From positions 1 through 5,831 of the forward strand of contig DAOTUB010000290.1 of the NCBI GenBank assembly GCA_034437455.1: 5,831 bases of DNA, written 5' to 3'. A program made the position numbers and the translations under genes. Source of the DNA: DAOTUB01 sp034437455 (GTDB taxonomy: Bacteria > Chloroflexota > Anaerolineae > B4-G1). Within the stretch, counting starts at the first letter, position 1. Every line of letters begins with the position of its first letter. Under the pieces are notes generated by a model. The model was given only the letters and a program-made list of their open reading frames with translations, ran no database searches and was not told where the DNA came from. Below, piece after piece: positions 1 to 5,794 of the stretch.

Positions 1-125
1 CAGGAATGAGCCCGATTTGCTAATATCATGGTATCTATGGTTCACTACTGCACGATTGTTGATCAAAATCAGTTGCTGTTTGTCGGTTATGAGCTACCAA
101 AGTTTTCTCTCCGACAAGCTGCTAG

Positions 126-138
126 CGAATCGTATTCG
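126..138. promoter_or_regulatory. 13-bp palindrome, possible operator
   Basis: CGAAT-CGT-ATTCG is a perfect inverted repeat with 5-bp arms. It lies 13 bp upstream of the first TATAAT box, where a -35 element would normally sit, and no good -35 hexamer is visible there. A dimeric regulator bound here could control the aminotransferase. A palindrome this short also arises by chance, so the call is tentative. Confidence 0.25.
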
Positions 139-151
139 TCCATGCGTGCGG

Positions 152-157
152 TATAAT
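152..157 (+). promoter_or_regulatory. Candidate -10 box (first)
   Basis: A perfect TATAAT hexamer lies about 90 bp upstream of the preferred aminotransferase start. No convincing -35 hexamer is found at 16-18 bp spacing (the sequence there reads roughly ATCGTA), and the TG that would make an extended -10 is displaced by two bases. It may be an activator-dependent promoter. The consensus -10 is seen directly; promoter function is inferred. Confidence 0.4.
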
Positions 158-192
158 GTTCACGACAACTAGATTTTTCGATGAGTATCGGA

Positions 193-198
193 TATAAT
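193..198 (+). promoter_or_regulatory. Candidate -10 box (second)
   Basis: A second perfect TATAAT would place the transcript start near 204-206. That gives a leader of about 42 nt containing the GGAGGA site for the ATG at 248, and it would make the ATG at 206 essentially leaderless. The -35 region at 170-175 (TAGATT) is weak. The box lies inside an ATCGG-N11-CCGAT inverted repeat (187-207), which may be coincidental. Confidence 0.4.
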
Positions 199-247
199 TT
201 AACCGATGGCAAGAACAAAGCCCACAAACGCAGCACCGGAGGATAGC

Positions 248-1546
248 ATGAATACAAAAATGGACCATCTAGCTCAAATTCGCGCCCGTGTTGAACGTCT
301 TCATTTCTCTCCCACCTTGGGAATTAACGAATATGTGAACGAATACCGGAGTCAGGGAGTCCAAATTCTACACATGGGATTTGGACAGTCCCCTTTCCCG
401 GTTCACCCCAGGATAAAAGAAGCGATTGCAATCCACGCAGACAAGAATATGTATTTGCCGTCGGCTGGTCTTCCAGAGCTATGCCAATCAGCCAAGAGTT
501 TTTATGCTTCCGAGTTAGGGTTCGATAGCGAGGGAATGGAAGCCATTATCGGACCGGGAAGTAAAGAGTTGATCTATGATATTCAATTGGCAGTGGAAGG
601 AGATTTGGCGTTGCCGGTTCCCTCGTGGGTGAGTTACGCGCCTCAGGCGATTCTTACCGGAGATCAGGTCATCAAAATTCCGACCCACGTCGAAGAGAAT
701 CATCACGTCACTGCTGAGAGTCTGGATAAAGCCATCACGACCGCTCGAAGCGAGGGCCAGAATCCAACCAAGCTGCTTCTAAATTACCCCAACAATCCAA
801 CCGGTTTATCCATCCCCCCATCACGACTGGACGGAATTGCCCAGGTTTGTCGCGACCATCACATCGTCGTGATTTCAGACGAAATCTATGGGCTGGTAAA
901 TTTCAAACAGGATCACGTGAGCATCGCCAAGTTCTACCCGGAGGGGACGATTGTGACCAGTGGATTGTCCAAACACATCTCGTTGGGAGGATACCGCCTG
1001 GGCGTCGCTCTGTTCCCTGAATCGCTCAAAAACGTTTATGACTCTGTTGTGCGCATTGCCAGCGAGACCTGGTCAACCGTATCAGCGCCGATCCAATTTG
1101 CGGTACTGGAGGCGTTTCGTGATAGCACGGACATCCGTGAGTATATCGACGTTTGCACTCGCATCCACGCCAGGGTTTCGGGGTACGTTCGTCAAGCCAT
1201 CCTTGCTTTAGGAATCCCTTATCCTGAATTGGATGGCGCTTTTTATCTTTATCCCAACTTTGATCGGTTTGGCGAGGCGCTGAAACAAAGAGGTGTGGAA
1301 ACGAGTGAACAACTGGCGAGAGAATTGCTCGATACCGTTCACGTCGCCACGCTGCCTGGGACCGCTTTTGGCGACGCGCCGGAGTTTTTGACCTTGCGCC
1401 TGGCCTGTTGTGATTTCGATGGGCAAAAGGCGTTAGATTTCTTCCTGGAGCATCCAGCATGCACCGCTGGTGAACTCGTGGGTGCCTGCTGCCCTAATAT
1501 TGCGTTGGCGTGTGAACGGTTGGCAGAGTTCTTTAGTATTCACTGA
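248..1546 (+). CDS. Class I/II (fold type I) PLP-dependent aminotransferase
   Basis: This predicted cytosolic enzyme of 432 residues should transfer an amino group between an amino acid and a 2-oxo acid using pyridoxal phosphate. In family order the sequence shows the cofactor-phosphate loop GPGSKEL, NYPNNPTG with the conserved Asn at 183, DEIYG with Asp211 and Tyr214, the Schiff-base lysine Lys242 in SGLSKH, GYRLG, and a C-terminal LRLACC whose Arg384 matches the substrate-carboxylate arginine of aspartate aminotransferase. All key residues are present and the length is normal to slightly long. The frame is open from an ATG at 206 (446 residues), but GGAGGA at 238-243 sits 4 nt before the ATG at 248 and the extra 14 residues look non-globular, so 248 is preferred. 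The substrate cannot be read from the sequence. The gene is monocistronic by context and is followed by a hairpin. Six cysteines crowd the last 50 or so residues. Confidence 0.93.
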   Translation: MNTKMDHLAQIRARVERLHFSPTLGINEYVNEYRSQGVQILHMGFGQSPFPVHPRIKEAIAIHADKNMYLPSAGLPELCQSAKSFYASELGFDSEGMEAIIGPGSKELIYDIQLAVEGDLALPVPSWVSYAPQAILTGDQVIKIPTHVEENHHVTAESLDKAITTARSEGQNPTKLLLNYPNNPTGLSIPPSRLDGIAQVCRDHHIVVISDEIYGLVNFKQDHVSIAKFYPEGTIVTSGLSKHISLGGYRLGVALFPESLKNVYDSVVRIASETWSTVSAPIQFAVLEAFRDSTDIREYIDVCTRIHARVSGYVRQAILALGIPYPELDGAFYLYPNFDRFGEALKQRGVETSEQLARELLDTVHVATLPGTAFGDAPEFLTLRLACCDFDGQKALDFFLEHPACTAGELVGACCPNIALACERLAEFFSIH

Positions 1547-1567
1547 CCACTGGCGATTTTAAACCTC

Positions 1568-1602
1568 AAAACCCGAAGGGTCTGGCAGACCCTTCGGGTT
1601 TT
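1568..1602. terminator. Palindromic terminator, probably bidirectional
   Basis: Two 17-nt arms mirror each other exactly around G1585, with the core AAACCCGAAGGGTC paired to GACCCTTCGGGTTT. The plus strand continues into a five-T run (1599-1603), the classic intrinsic terminator form, 21 bp after the aminotransferase stop. On the minus strand the same hairpin begins 32 nt after the macroglobulin TAG and is flanked by A/T-rich sequence with only a weak U tract. It therefore probably serves both convergent genes, more strongly the plus-strand one. Confidence 0.9.
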
Positions 1603-1634
1603 TGCAATCAGGCACAGGTTACGGTGACAGCGTA

Positions 1635-3107
1635 CTACTCACTCACCGTCATCTCCAACGGCGCGCGCGTCGTCAGATCGCCGGGGTTGTAATAATCGTA
1701 GGCGCTGGAGGGAGGCGTCTGCGCCCGCATCGGGAAGCGCGCCCGCAGCCGGTAGCTAAAGCGCAAGTCCGTCTCGGACGAGAAATCCTCCAGATAGATG
1801 ATGATCTGCCGCCCGGTCAGCTCGTAGCGGGCGATGACCCTCTGCTCGACCAACCGGCTCAAGTCCTCCGCCAGCACGGTAAAGCCAGGGGGCACGCCCA
1901 GGTCGATCAGCGCCATCTTGACCACGCCCTCCTCGTTCAGTCGCACGCTCACGTCGACCGTCACCTCGTCGTTGACGGATAGCTGGGTGCGGTCGTAGCT
2001 CAAGTCGATGGTGATCAGTTCCTCCATCTCTGGCGTCGGCTCCACCTCGCTCCAGGGCAGGTAGTAGCGGGTGGCGACCTGGTACATCAGGTTGCCATGT
2101 CCTGAGCCTGTCGAAGGGCCGCCGCCCTCCAGCTCGATCTGCACCCGGTTCGCGCCGCTGGGCGCGCCCTGGCGCAAGCCGCGGTCGAAGGTGACGAGGT
2201 GCACCACGTCGGAGTTGGTCTCGTCGATCACGATCTCTTCCGTCTGCTCCTTGTTCAGGCTGATGCTCAGCGTGGCCGGGCCTTCGGCCTCGCCCATCTG
2301 CTCGGTTGCGAGCAGCAGCGCCTTGAGCGTGAGGATGGTCGCCTGCGTGGTTCCCCACGTGCCCCAGGAGTCCTTCCCCTGGATGAGATAGCCAAGCGCG
2401 CCGCTCACCGCGTCGGAGTGAGCATGGCCGCGCATAAAAGCATAGGCGGCCAGCGCCGTCGTCTCCAGGCTGCCGCTCTCGCCCGTCGCGCCCATGAAAG
2501 AAGAGCCACCCATCGGCCAGTAGACGGCGCCGCCTTCTTCCACGCGCATCTCGTACAGGCGGTCGAGGACAGCGGTGGTCATCGAATCATCGGGAGCGTA
2601 GGCAGCCAAGGCGTTGGCGATCAGAGCCAGGCTGTAAGCGTCTTCACCCTCACCCCCACCCTCTCCCTCCCAGGGAGAGGGAGTCAGGGCAAACTCGCGG
2701 ATGTAGGAGATGGCTTGACCAACCTCCGTCGTGTCCTCGTAACCCGCCTCGATCAGCGCCCAGGCGATGTAGGCGGTCGTGGGGACCTGGGAGCCAATCT
2801 GCCAGTGTTCCGAGTAACCCTGGTCAGCCCACGCGCCATCGGACTGTTGCTGCCTGAGCAGCCATTGCGCCGTCCGCTCGATGAGCGCTTCGTCCACCGG
2901 GTAGACGTTCGCCATGTCGTTGAATTCCATCAGCCCGTAGGCGGTGAGGAAAACCTCCGGCGGCGGATTGCCAAAGAGGCTGAATCCGCCGCCGCTCACC
3001 TCAAAGGCCAGCAAGCGCTGGTAGCCGGTGCCGACGTATTTTTCCGCCTGCATCTGGAGTTCAGGGTTCGCCTGACCGGTCTTTTGCATGTAATCGAGCA
3101 CGAGCAC
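1635..3107 (-). CDS. A2M protein, distal part after the UGA (thioester/TED and C-terminal domains)
   Basis: The frame is open back to 3140, directly after the UGA, and starts FEQSTSATYPNVLVLDYM, the sequence that follows the thioester Cys in bacterial A2Ms. From the first GTG (3105-3107) it would be 490 residues, but neither that codon nor nearby ATGs has a ribosome site, so separate translation is unlikely. The TED alpha/alpha-barrel repeats run from about 840 to 1120 in joined numbering, with GGGFSLFG, a repeated QxSDGxW-like pattern and TTAYIAWALIEAGY. His951 falls where complement C3 has its catalytic His. The C-terminal DLGVPPGFTV and AYDYYNP strings match the A2M receptor-binding domain. 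Two repeat-derived, low-complexity insertions (about 991-1005 and 1178-1189) are in frame. No frameshift or further stop is seen, which suggests continuing selection. Confidence 0.85.
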   Translation of the reverse strand: MLVLDYMQKTGQANPELQMQAEKYVGTGYQRLLAFEVSGGGFSLFGNPPPEVFLTAYGLMEFNDMANVYPVDEALIERTAQWLLRQQQSDGAWADQGYSEHWQIGSQVPTTAYIAWALIEAGYEDTTEVGQAISYIREFALTPSPWEGEGGGEGEDAYSLALIANALAAYAPDDSMTTAVLDRLYEMRVEEGGAVYWPMGGSSFMGATGESGSLETTALAAYAFMRGHAHSDAVSGALGYLIQGKDSWGTWGTTQATILTLKALLLATEQMGEAEGPATLSISLNKEQTEEIVIDETNSDVVHLVTFDRGLRQGAPSGANRVQIELEGGGPSTGSGHGNLMYQVATRYYLPWSEVEPTPEMEELITIDLSYDRTQLSVNDEVTVDVSVRLNEEGVVKMALIDLGVPPGFTVLAEDLSRLVEQRVIARYELTGRQIIIYLEDFSSETDLRFSYRLRARFPMRAQTPPSSAYDYYNPGDLTTRAPLEMTVSE

Positions 3108-5657
3108 GTTCGGGTACGTCGCCGACGTACTTTGCTCGAATCAGCCGTGGGGCAGTCGAAGGATTTTCTCCAATCCCTCGACCGCCTGGGCCATCACGCC
3201 CGGATAGATTTTGACCTCGACGTAAGGTGTCTCTGGCACGGCCCCGGTCGGGATGTCGATCTTGACCTCCTTGCTCTCGCGCAGCCAGTCGCTTTCGGTG
3301 AGGCGGAACTCTTTGCCGTCGGGTACGACGTTGACCTCGCGGCGGATGGCGTCGCTTTTGTGCTCGCCCCCGTGTGGTGGCGTGGGCCGCCCCACGGCAC
3401 CGCAGGCGGTCACCTGGAAGCCGCGCCGCCCGAATTTGAGCACGCGGATGGGAAAGTAGACGACGTCGATATCGTTCGACTCGATGGTCATCGTCTGCTC
3501 CCCGTCGCCGAGCAGCTCGAACCAATCCTCCTGCTCCACCACCAGCCGCACTTCCTGGGCCTCGGGTAGGTAGTTGAACACGCCGATGGGGATGCTGATC
3601 TCGTCCCCTTGCGTCAGCGCGACGGGCAGGTCGATGTCGACGAAGAAATCCTGGAACACGCGCAGGCCGCGCGTGGTAAAGCCGAGCCGTCCATCCTGCG
3701 ACGAGGCAAGCGCCGTCAGCCGCCAGGTGGTGATCGAGTCGGCCATCGGGATTTCGAGCGAGACAAAGCCGTCCTCGTCGGTGAGAATCTCCGGCGCCCA
3801 GTAGAGGGTCTCGGGAAAATATTGGCGCAGGCGGGGAGCCTCGGCTCCCACAACCTCTACGTCTACGTCGACTGCTCCCTTTTTTTCTATTTCTTCCACC
3901 ACCATCGTGGGCATCGGAGCCAGTCCAGGCACGCCAGGTGGCGGCGCCAGACCAAACTGCCTGTCCATCGTTGGTGGAGGAGCCATCGCGCCCCTCATTG
4001 GCATTAAGAAAAAGAGGAGAGCCAGCGGGATCGCCATCGCCGGCAGCGCCGATACTGTCCCCAGGCCGGTGGACAACACGCCGACAAAGCGCTTCTCCTG
4101 CACCCAGCGCACCTGTCCGAAGAGCAGATACGCGCCGGGCACGAGCGCATAAGCCAGCATCGCCACTAGGAGCAGTCCATCGGACGGCTCATATCCATAA
4201 TCCGAAACCAGTACCAGCAGGAAGAGCAGCAAGGGCCAAGCCAGGGTCAGCAGCGCGAGAAACCTCGCCGCCGTGTCCCCTCTCACCAAAGCATGGCCGA
4301 TGAAGAGCAGCACGGCCAGGGCAATGGCGAGCGCCAACAGTATGAACACGACCTCGGGGTCAAAGTCGTAGTATATCTCGGTCAGCGCGAGGAACCAGCC
4401 GACCAGGCAGCCCCCCAGCACCGCGATGGCGACAGAGACGACGACCAACCGCACGAGCGAGCGCCTCACGACGCCCGTCTTCCACAGCGCGGCGATCACC
4501 ACCGCCCACAGCGCCAGCGGGATGAGGATCAGCCCGGCGACATACGCCCGACCGATGCGCGTATAGCCCCTGTCCTGCGCTTCGCGGACGGCCGTCATCT
4601 TTTCCTGGCGCGAGTTGATGGGCCGGGGAGCTGCCAGCACTCCCGCTCCGGCCCAGTTGGCTTTCGCCGCCTCGTCCTGCGCCAGCTGGATTTGCTCCAC
4701 GTCCTTTTCGGGAGCGCGTAGCGTGGCGGCGGGGAGTTCAAATCCCTTGATCTGGTAGAACGGCTCCAGCAGCTCCTGTTCGAGCATAAAGTACAGCTTG
4801 GCAAAACCGGGGTCCTGCCGTTGCAGCGCAAAGACCGACTCGTCCACGATCGCCAGCCCCAGCGCCGTCTGCACACCCTCTCCTCCGCCCCCCTGCTCCC
4901 CTGCATCACTCGTTTGGAAATCAATTGTCGCCATTTCACCCGGTAGATAGGCCTCCTTATCCGGAGTGATGTCGATGGCGACGTCGTTCGGCTCGTCCAC
5001 GACGACGAGCCGCGTGTCACGGACGATGGTTCCGTCGAGCAGCACCTTGTAGGCGTGGAGTTCGAGCGTGCCGTAGAGATCGGGGCTTACGTCGACGGCG
5101 AACTCGACCCGGCCGTGGCCGGCATTGCCGCCCGTCACCCGCGCCGAGCGGGTCGAGAGCGTCTGGCCAGACTTGACGATGTCGAGGTAGACGTCGCCGA
5201 ACTCGACCGGCGTAAAGGCGACCAGGTTCATCGTCTCACCGACGACGTAGGCGGCCCGGTCGGCGCGCAGGAGCACGCTGTCGCTGCCGTATTCGGCCTC
5301 GAACCCGACCCACCGCTCGGCCCTGAGGCCTGTCTCGTCCTGGGCGGTGATCTCCAGCGTGGTGTAGCTCCCCGACTGCGGCGTGAAGTTGAACTCGGTC
5401 AGGCCAAACTCGCCGCTGGTCAGCTCGGTCGGCTCGCCGCCGTCCACGCGGATCTGCAACTGCGTCGGCGCGGGGCGACCGTCGGGGTAGGAGGTGAGGA
5501 TGTAGATGATGTTCTCGACGCCCGGCTTGAGCACCCGGACGCCGTTCGTCCGCCCGCTCTCCGCGACCGCCTCGATGACGAGCGGTTGGGCGGCGACGGG
5601 CAACGCCTGGCTCACCTGCTCGGCGTGGTCGGTCTGGTCGACGACGGTCACTTCCAA
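1635..5657 (-). CDS. Alpha-2-macroglobulin family protein, one frame with in-frame UGA at the thioester Cys (candidate selenoprotein, 5'-truncated)
   Basis: Read as a single frame, the locus encodes 1340 residues from the TTG at 5655-5657, and the frame is open back to 5711. The domain order is MG-like domains (about 1-310), six membrane helices (369-553), a Pro-rich linker (about 556-593), the A2M core domain (about 609-750), the thioester/TED domain (about 830-1120) and a receptor-binding-like domain (about 1211-1340). A2Ms are large extracytoplasmic traps that bind proteases or other nucleophiles through a Cys-Gln thioester. Here residue 839 is UGA, in PHG-UGA-FEQ, with Gln842 retained. 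The only other cysteines are 417 and 752, so a stop falling by chance on the one catalytic Cys position is unlikely. Selenocysteine insertion is favoured by the position, the 501-codon intact continuation and the hairpin just downstream. The missing N-terminus (no signal peptide, TAG at 5712-5714) leaves a pseudogene possible. The family call is firm; the recoding call is moderate. Confidence 0.6.
2098..2118. repeat. Short interspersed repeat of the CTTCGACAGGCTCAGG type in the A2M gene
   Basis: The plus strand carries CCTGAGCCTGTCGAAGGG, a form of a short repeat common in Chloroflexota and other bacteria (minus strand CCCTTCGACAGGCTCAGG). In other frames it yields FDRLRT-like peptides. Here it reads GPSTGSGHGN in the A2M frame, at the junction between the TED and the C-terminal beta domains, presumably in a tolerant surface loop. 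Family recognition is from memory. Confidence 0.65.
2645..2690. repeat. Short GC-rich interspersed repeat with hairpin, inserted in frame in the TED
   Basis: CCCTCTCCCT-CCC-AGGGAGAGGG (2659-2681) is a perfect 10-bp inverted repeat preceded by CACCCTCACCCCCACC. This resembles the widespread CCCTCACCCC...CTCTCCC family of short repeats, whose other frame reads LTPTLSLPGRG. In the A2M frame it adds a Gly/Glu-rich stretch, SPWEGEGGGEGE, to the TED, which otherwise consists of helical repeats. Recognition of the family is from memory. Confidence 0.7.
3094..3140 (-). promoter_or_regulatory. Candidate bacterial SECIS-like hairpin downstream of the UGA
   Basis: Starting 10 nt after the UGA, GTACGTC-GGC-GACGTAC (3130-3114) forms a perfect 7-bp stem with a GGC triloop. 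The loop lies 17 nt from the UGA. An outer stem, TCGAGCA (3139-3133) with TGCTCGA (3100-3094), encloses it, and a second TGCTCG copy (3106-3101) offers an alternative register. As I recall, bacterial SECIS elements need an upper stem of about 4-16 bp, an apical loop 16-37 nt from the UGA and a G in the first two loop positions; all are met. The same bases encode conserved protein sequence, so the fold could be incidental. Confidence 0.5.
3141..3143 (-). other. In-frame UGA at the thioester cysteine position (possible Sec codon)
   Basis: The minus strand reads CCC CAC GGC TGA TTC GAG CAA, that is P-H-G-stop-F-E-Q. Bacterial A2M thioester motifs read G-C-x-E-Q, most often GCFEQ or GCLEQ, so the UGA replaces Cys exactly. 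Cys codons are UGC and UGU, so one base change separates either from UGA. Selenocysteine is the usual natural replacement of a catalytic Cys by an in-frame UGA. The alternatives are a nonsense mutation or a base-call error. Confidence 0.6.
3141..5657 (-). CDS. A2M protein, proximal part up to the UGA (MG domains, membrane module, A2M core)
   Basis: Under conventional decoding this piece is 838 residues ending in LRLPHG. Residues 1-310 are beta-rich MG-type modules, including LGLAIVDESVFALQ, typical of the segment that precedes the bait region. Six hydrophobic helices (369-553) follow, then a Pro-rich stretch rich in APPP and PMP. The A2M core has FPETLYWAPEILTDEDG and SITTWRLTALASSQDG near 613-655, both hallmark strings of the domain. 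The end, GLEKILRLPHG, is the lead-in to a thioester motif, so stopping here would leave a protein with no thioester, TED or C-terminus. The TTG start has no recognisable ribosome site and codons upstream (FLETPNPTESGLAQFG) look like native protein, so the true N-terminus is missing or lies elsewhere. A putative small insertion sits near residues 752-766. Confidence 0.85.
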   Translation of the reverse strand: MEVTVVDQTDHAEQVSQALPVAAQPLVIEAVAESGRTNGVRVLKPGVENIIYILTSYPDGRPAPTQLQIRVDGGEPTELTSGEFGLTEFNFTPQSGSYTTLEITAQDETGLRAERWVGFEAEYGSDSVLLRADRAAYVVGETMNLVAFTPVEFGDVYLDIVKSGQTLSTRSARVTGGNAGHGRVEFAVDVSPDLYGTLELHAYKVLLDGTIVRDTRLVVVDEPNDVAIDITPDKEAYLPGEMATIDFQTSDAGEQGGGGEGVQTALGLAIVDESVFALQRQDPGFAKLYFMLEQELLEPFYQIKGFELPAATLRAPEKDVEQIQLAQDEAAKANWAGAGVLAAPRPINSRQEKMTAVREAQDRGYTRIGRAYVAGLILIPLALWAVVIAALWKTGVVRRSLVRLVVVSVAIAVLGGCLVGWFLALTEIYYDFDPEVVFILLALAIALAVLLFIGHALVRGDTAARFLALLTLAWPLLLFLLVLVSDYGYEPSDGLLLVAMLAYALVPGAYLLFGQVRWVQEKRFVGVLSTGLGTVSALPAMAIPLALLFFLMPMRGAMAPPPTMDRQFGLAPPPGVPGLAPMPTMVVEEIEKKGAVDVDVEVVGAEAPRLRQYFPETLYWAPEILTDEDGFVSLEIPMADSITTWRLTALASSQDGRLGFTTRGLRVFQDFFVDIDLPVALTQGDEISIPIGVFNYLPEAQEVRLVVEQEDWFELLGDGEQTMTIESNDIDVVYFPIRVLKFGRRGFQVTACGAVGRPTPPHGGEHKSDAIRREVNVVPDGKEFRLTESDWLRESKEVKIDIPTGAVPETPYVEVKIYPGVMAQAVEGLEKILRLPHG
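3365..3409. repeat. Possible third small insertion with hairpin in the A2M gene
   Basis: CGTGGG-CCGC-CCCACG (3381-3396) is a short hairpin within a G/C-only-like patch. In the protein it interrupts the expected run FQVTA...SDAIRREVNVVPDG with about 13 unusual residues (CGAVGRPTPPHGGEH). It resembles the other repeat insertions in character but I do not recognise its family. Confidence 0.35.
3999..4553 (-). other. Six-helix membrane module inside the A2M protein
   Basis: Six hydrophobic segments are visible at about residues 369-392, 400-426, 433-456, 464-485, 493-514 and 525-553. Connecting loops alternate between basic (KTGVVRRSLVR, HALVRGDTAAR, QVRWVQEKR) and acidic (TEIYYDFDPE, SDYGYEPSDG). 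This matches the positive-inside rule with both flanking halves outside the cytoplasm. The module sits between the last N-terminal MG domain and the A2M core, where classical A2Ms carry the bait region. A Pro-rich linker then leads back to the A2M fold. It probably anchors the trap in the cytoplasmic membrane. Confidence 0.85.
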
Positions 5658-5794
5658 CCCGAACTGCGCCAGCCCTGATTCCGTCGGATTGGGGGTTTCC
5701 AGAAAAAGGGTCTACACAGATTCGCGGGGTAAAAACTGGCACAGAGGCCAACTTGAGCTAAAATAGGCGGTAAACAAAGCCAAGGAGGCGCAAA
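5658..5794. other. Intergenic stretch at the broken 5' end of the A2M gene
   Basis: On the minus strand, 5658-5711 continues the A2M frame without a usable start (TLFLETPNPTESGLAQFG) and then meets TAG at 5712-5714. Beyond it no signal peptide with a basic n-region is seen, and other frames close quickly. The plus strand of the same stretch holds a promoter and ribosome site for the divergent gene at the right edge. Confidence 0.6.
5736..5764 (+). promoter_or_regulatory. Candidate sigma-70 promoter for the right-edge gene
   Basis: CTGGCA (5736-5741, 4 of 6 to consensus) and TAAAAT (5759-5764, 5 of 6) are separated by exactly 17 bp. This would start transcription near 5771 and give a leader of about 24 nt that carries the ribosome site. 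Function is inferred from spacing and context. Confidence 0.45.

Noticed and set aside
2..172. Plus-strand frame open from the window edge to TAG at 170-172 (56 codons), possibly the end of an upstream gene
   Set aside because: The peptide has no recognisable domain, is unusual in composition and runs through a TATAAT box. The length is compatible with chance in an AT-richer stretch.
1621..1649. ACGGTGA...TCACCGT inverted repeat spanning the A2M stop codon
   Set aside because: The arms are only 7 bp with a 15-nt spacer and no T run. The nearby 1568-1602 hairpin is a far better terminator.
2640..2690. CRISPR or tandem-repeat array suspected from the repeated C/T-rich units
   Set aside because: There is a single hairpin element with no regularly spaced direct repeats or spacers.
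3105..3107. Independent gene starting at the GTG for the distal A2M half
   Set aside because: There is no ribosome site, the start falls inside the conserved YPNVLVLDY string, and the frame is open back to the codon after the UGA.
3141..3143. Reassignment of UGA to Trp or another amino acid throughout the genome
   Set aside because: The aminotransferase ends in TGA (1544-1546) shortly before a strong terminator, and tryptophan is encoded by TGG throughout the window.
1635..5751. Several long frames of 60-450 codons on the opposite strand and other minus-strand frames across the A2M gene
   Set aside because: They are high-GC shadows: Arg/Pro/Gly-rich or repetitive with no domain, while the A2M frame covers the whole region with recognisable domains.
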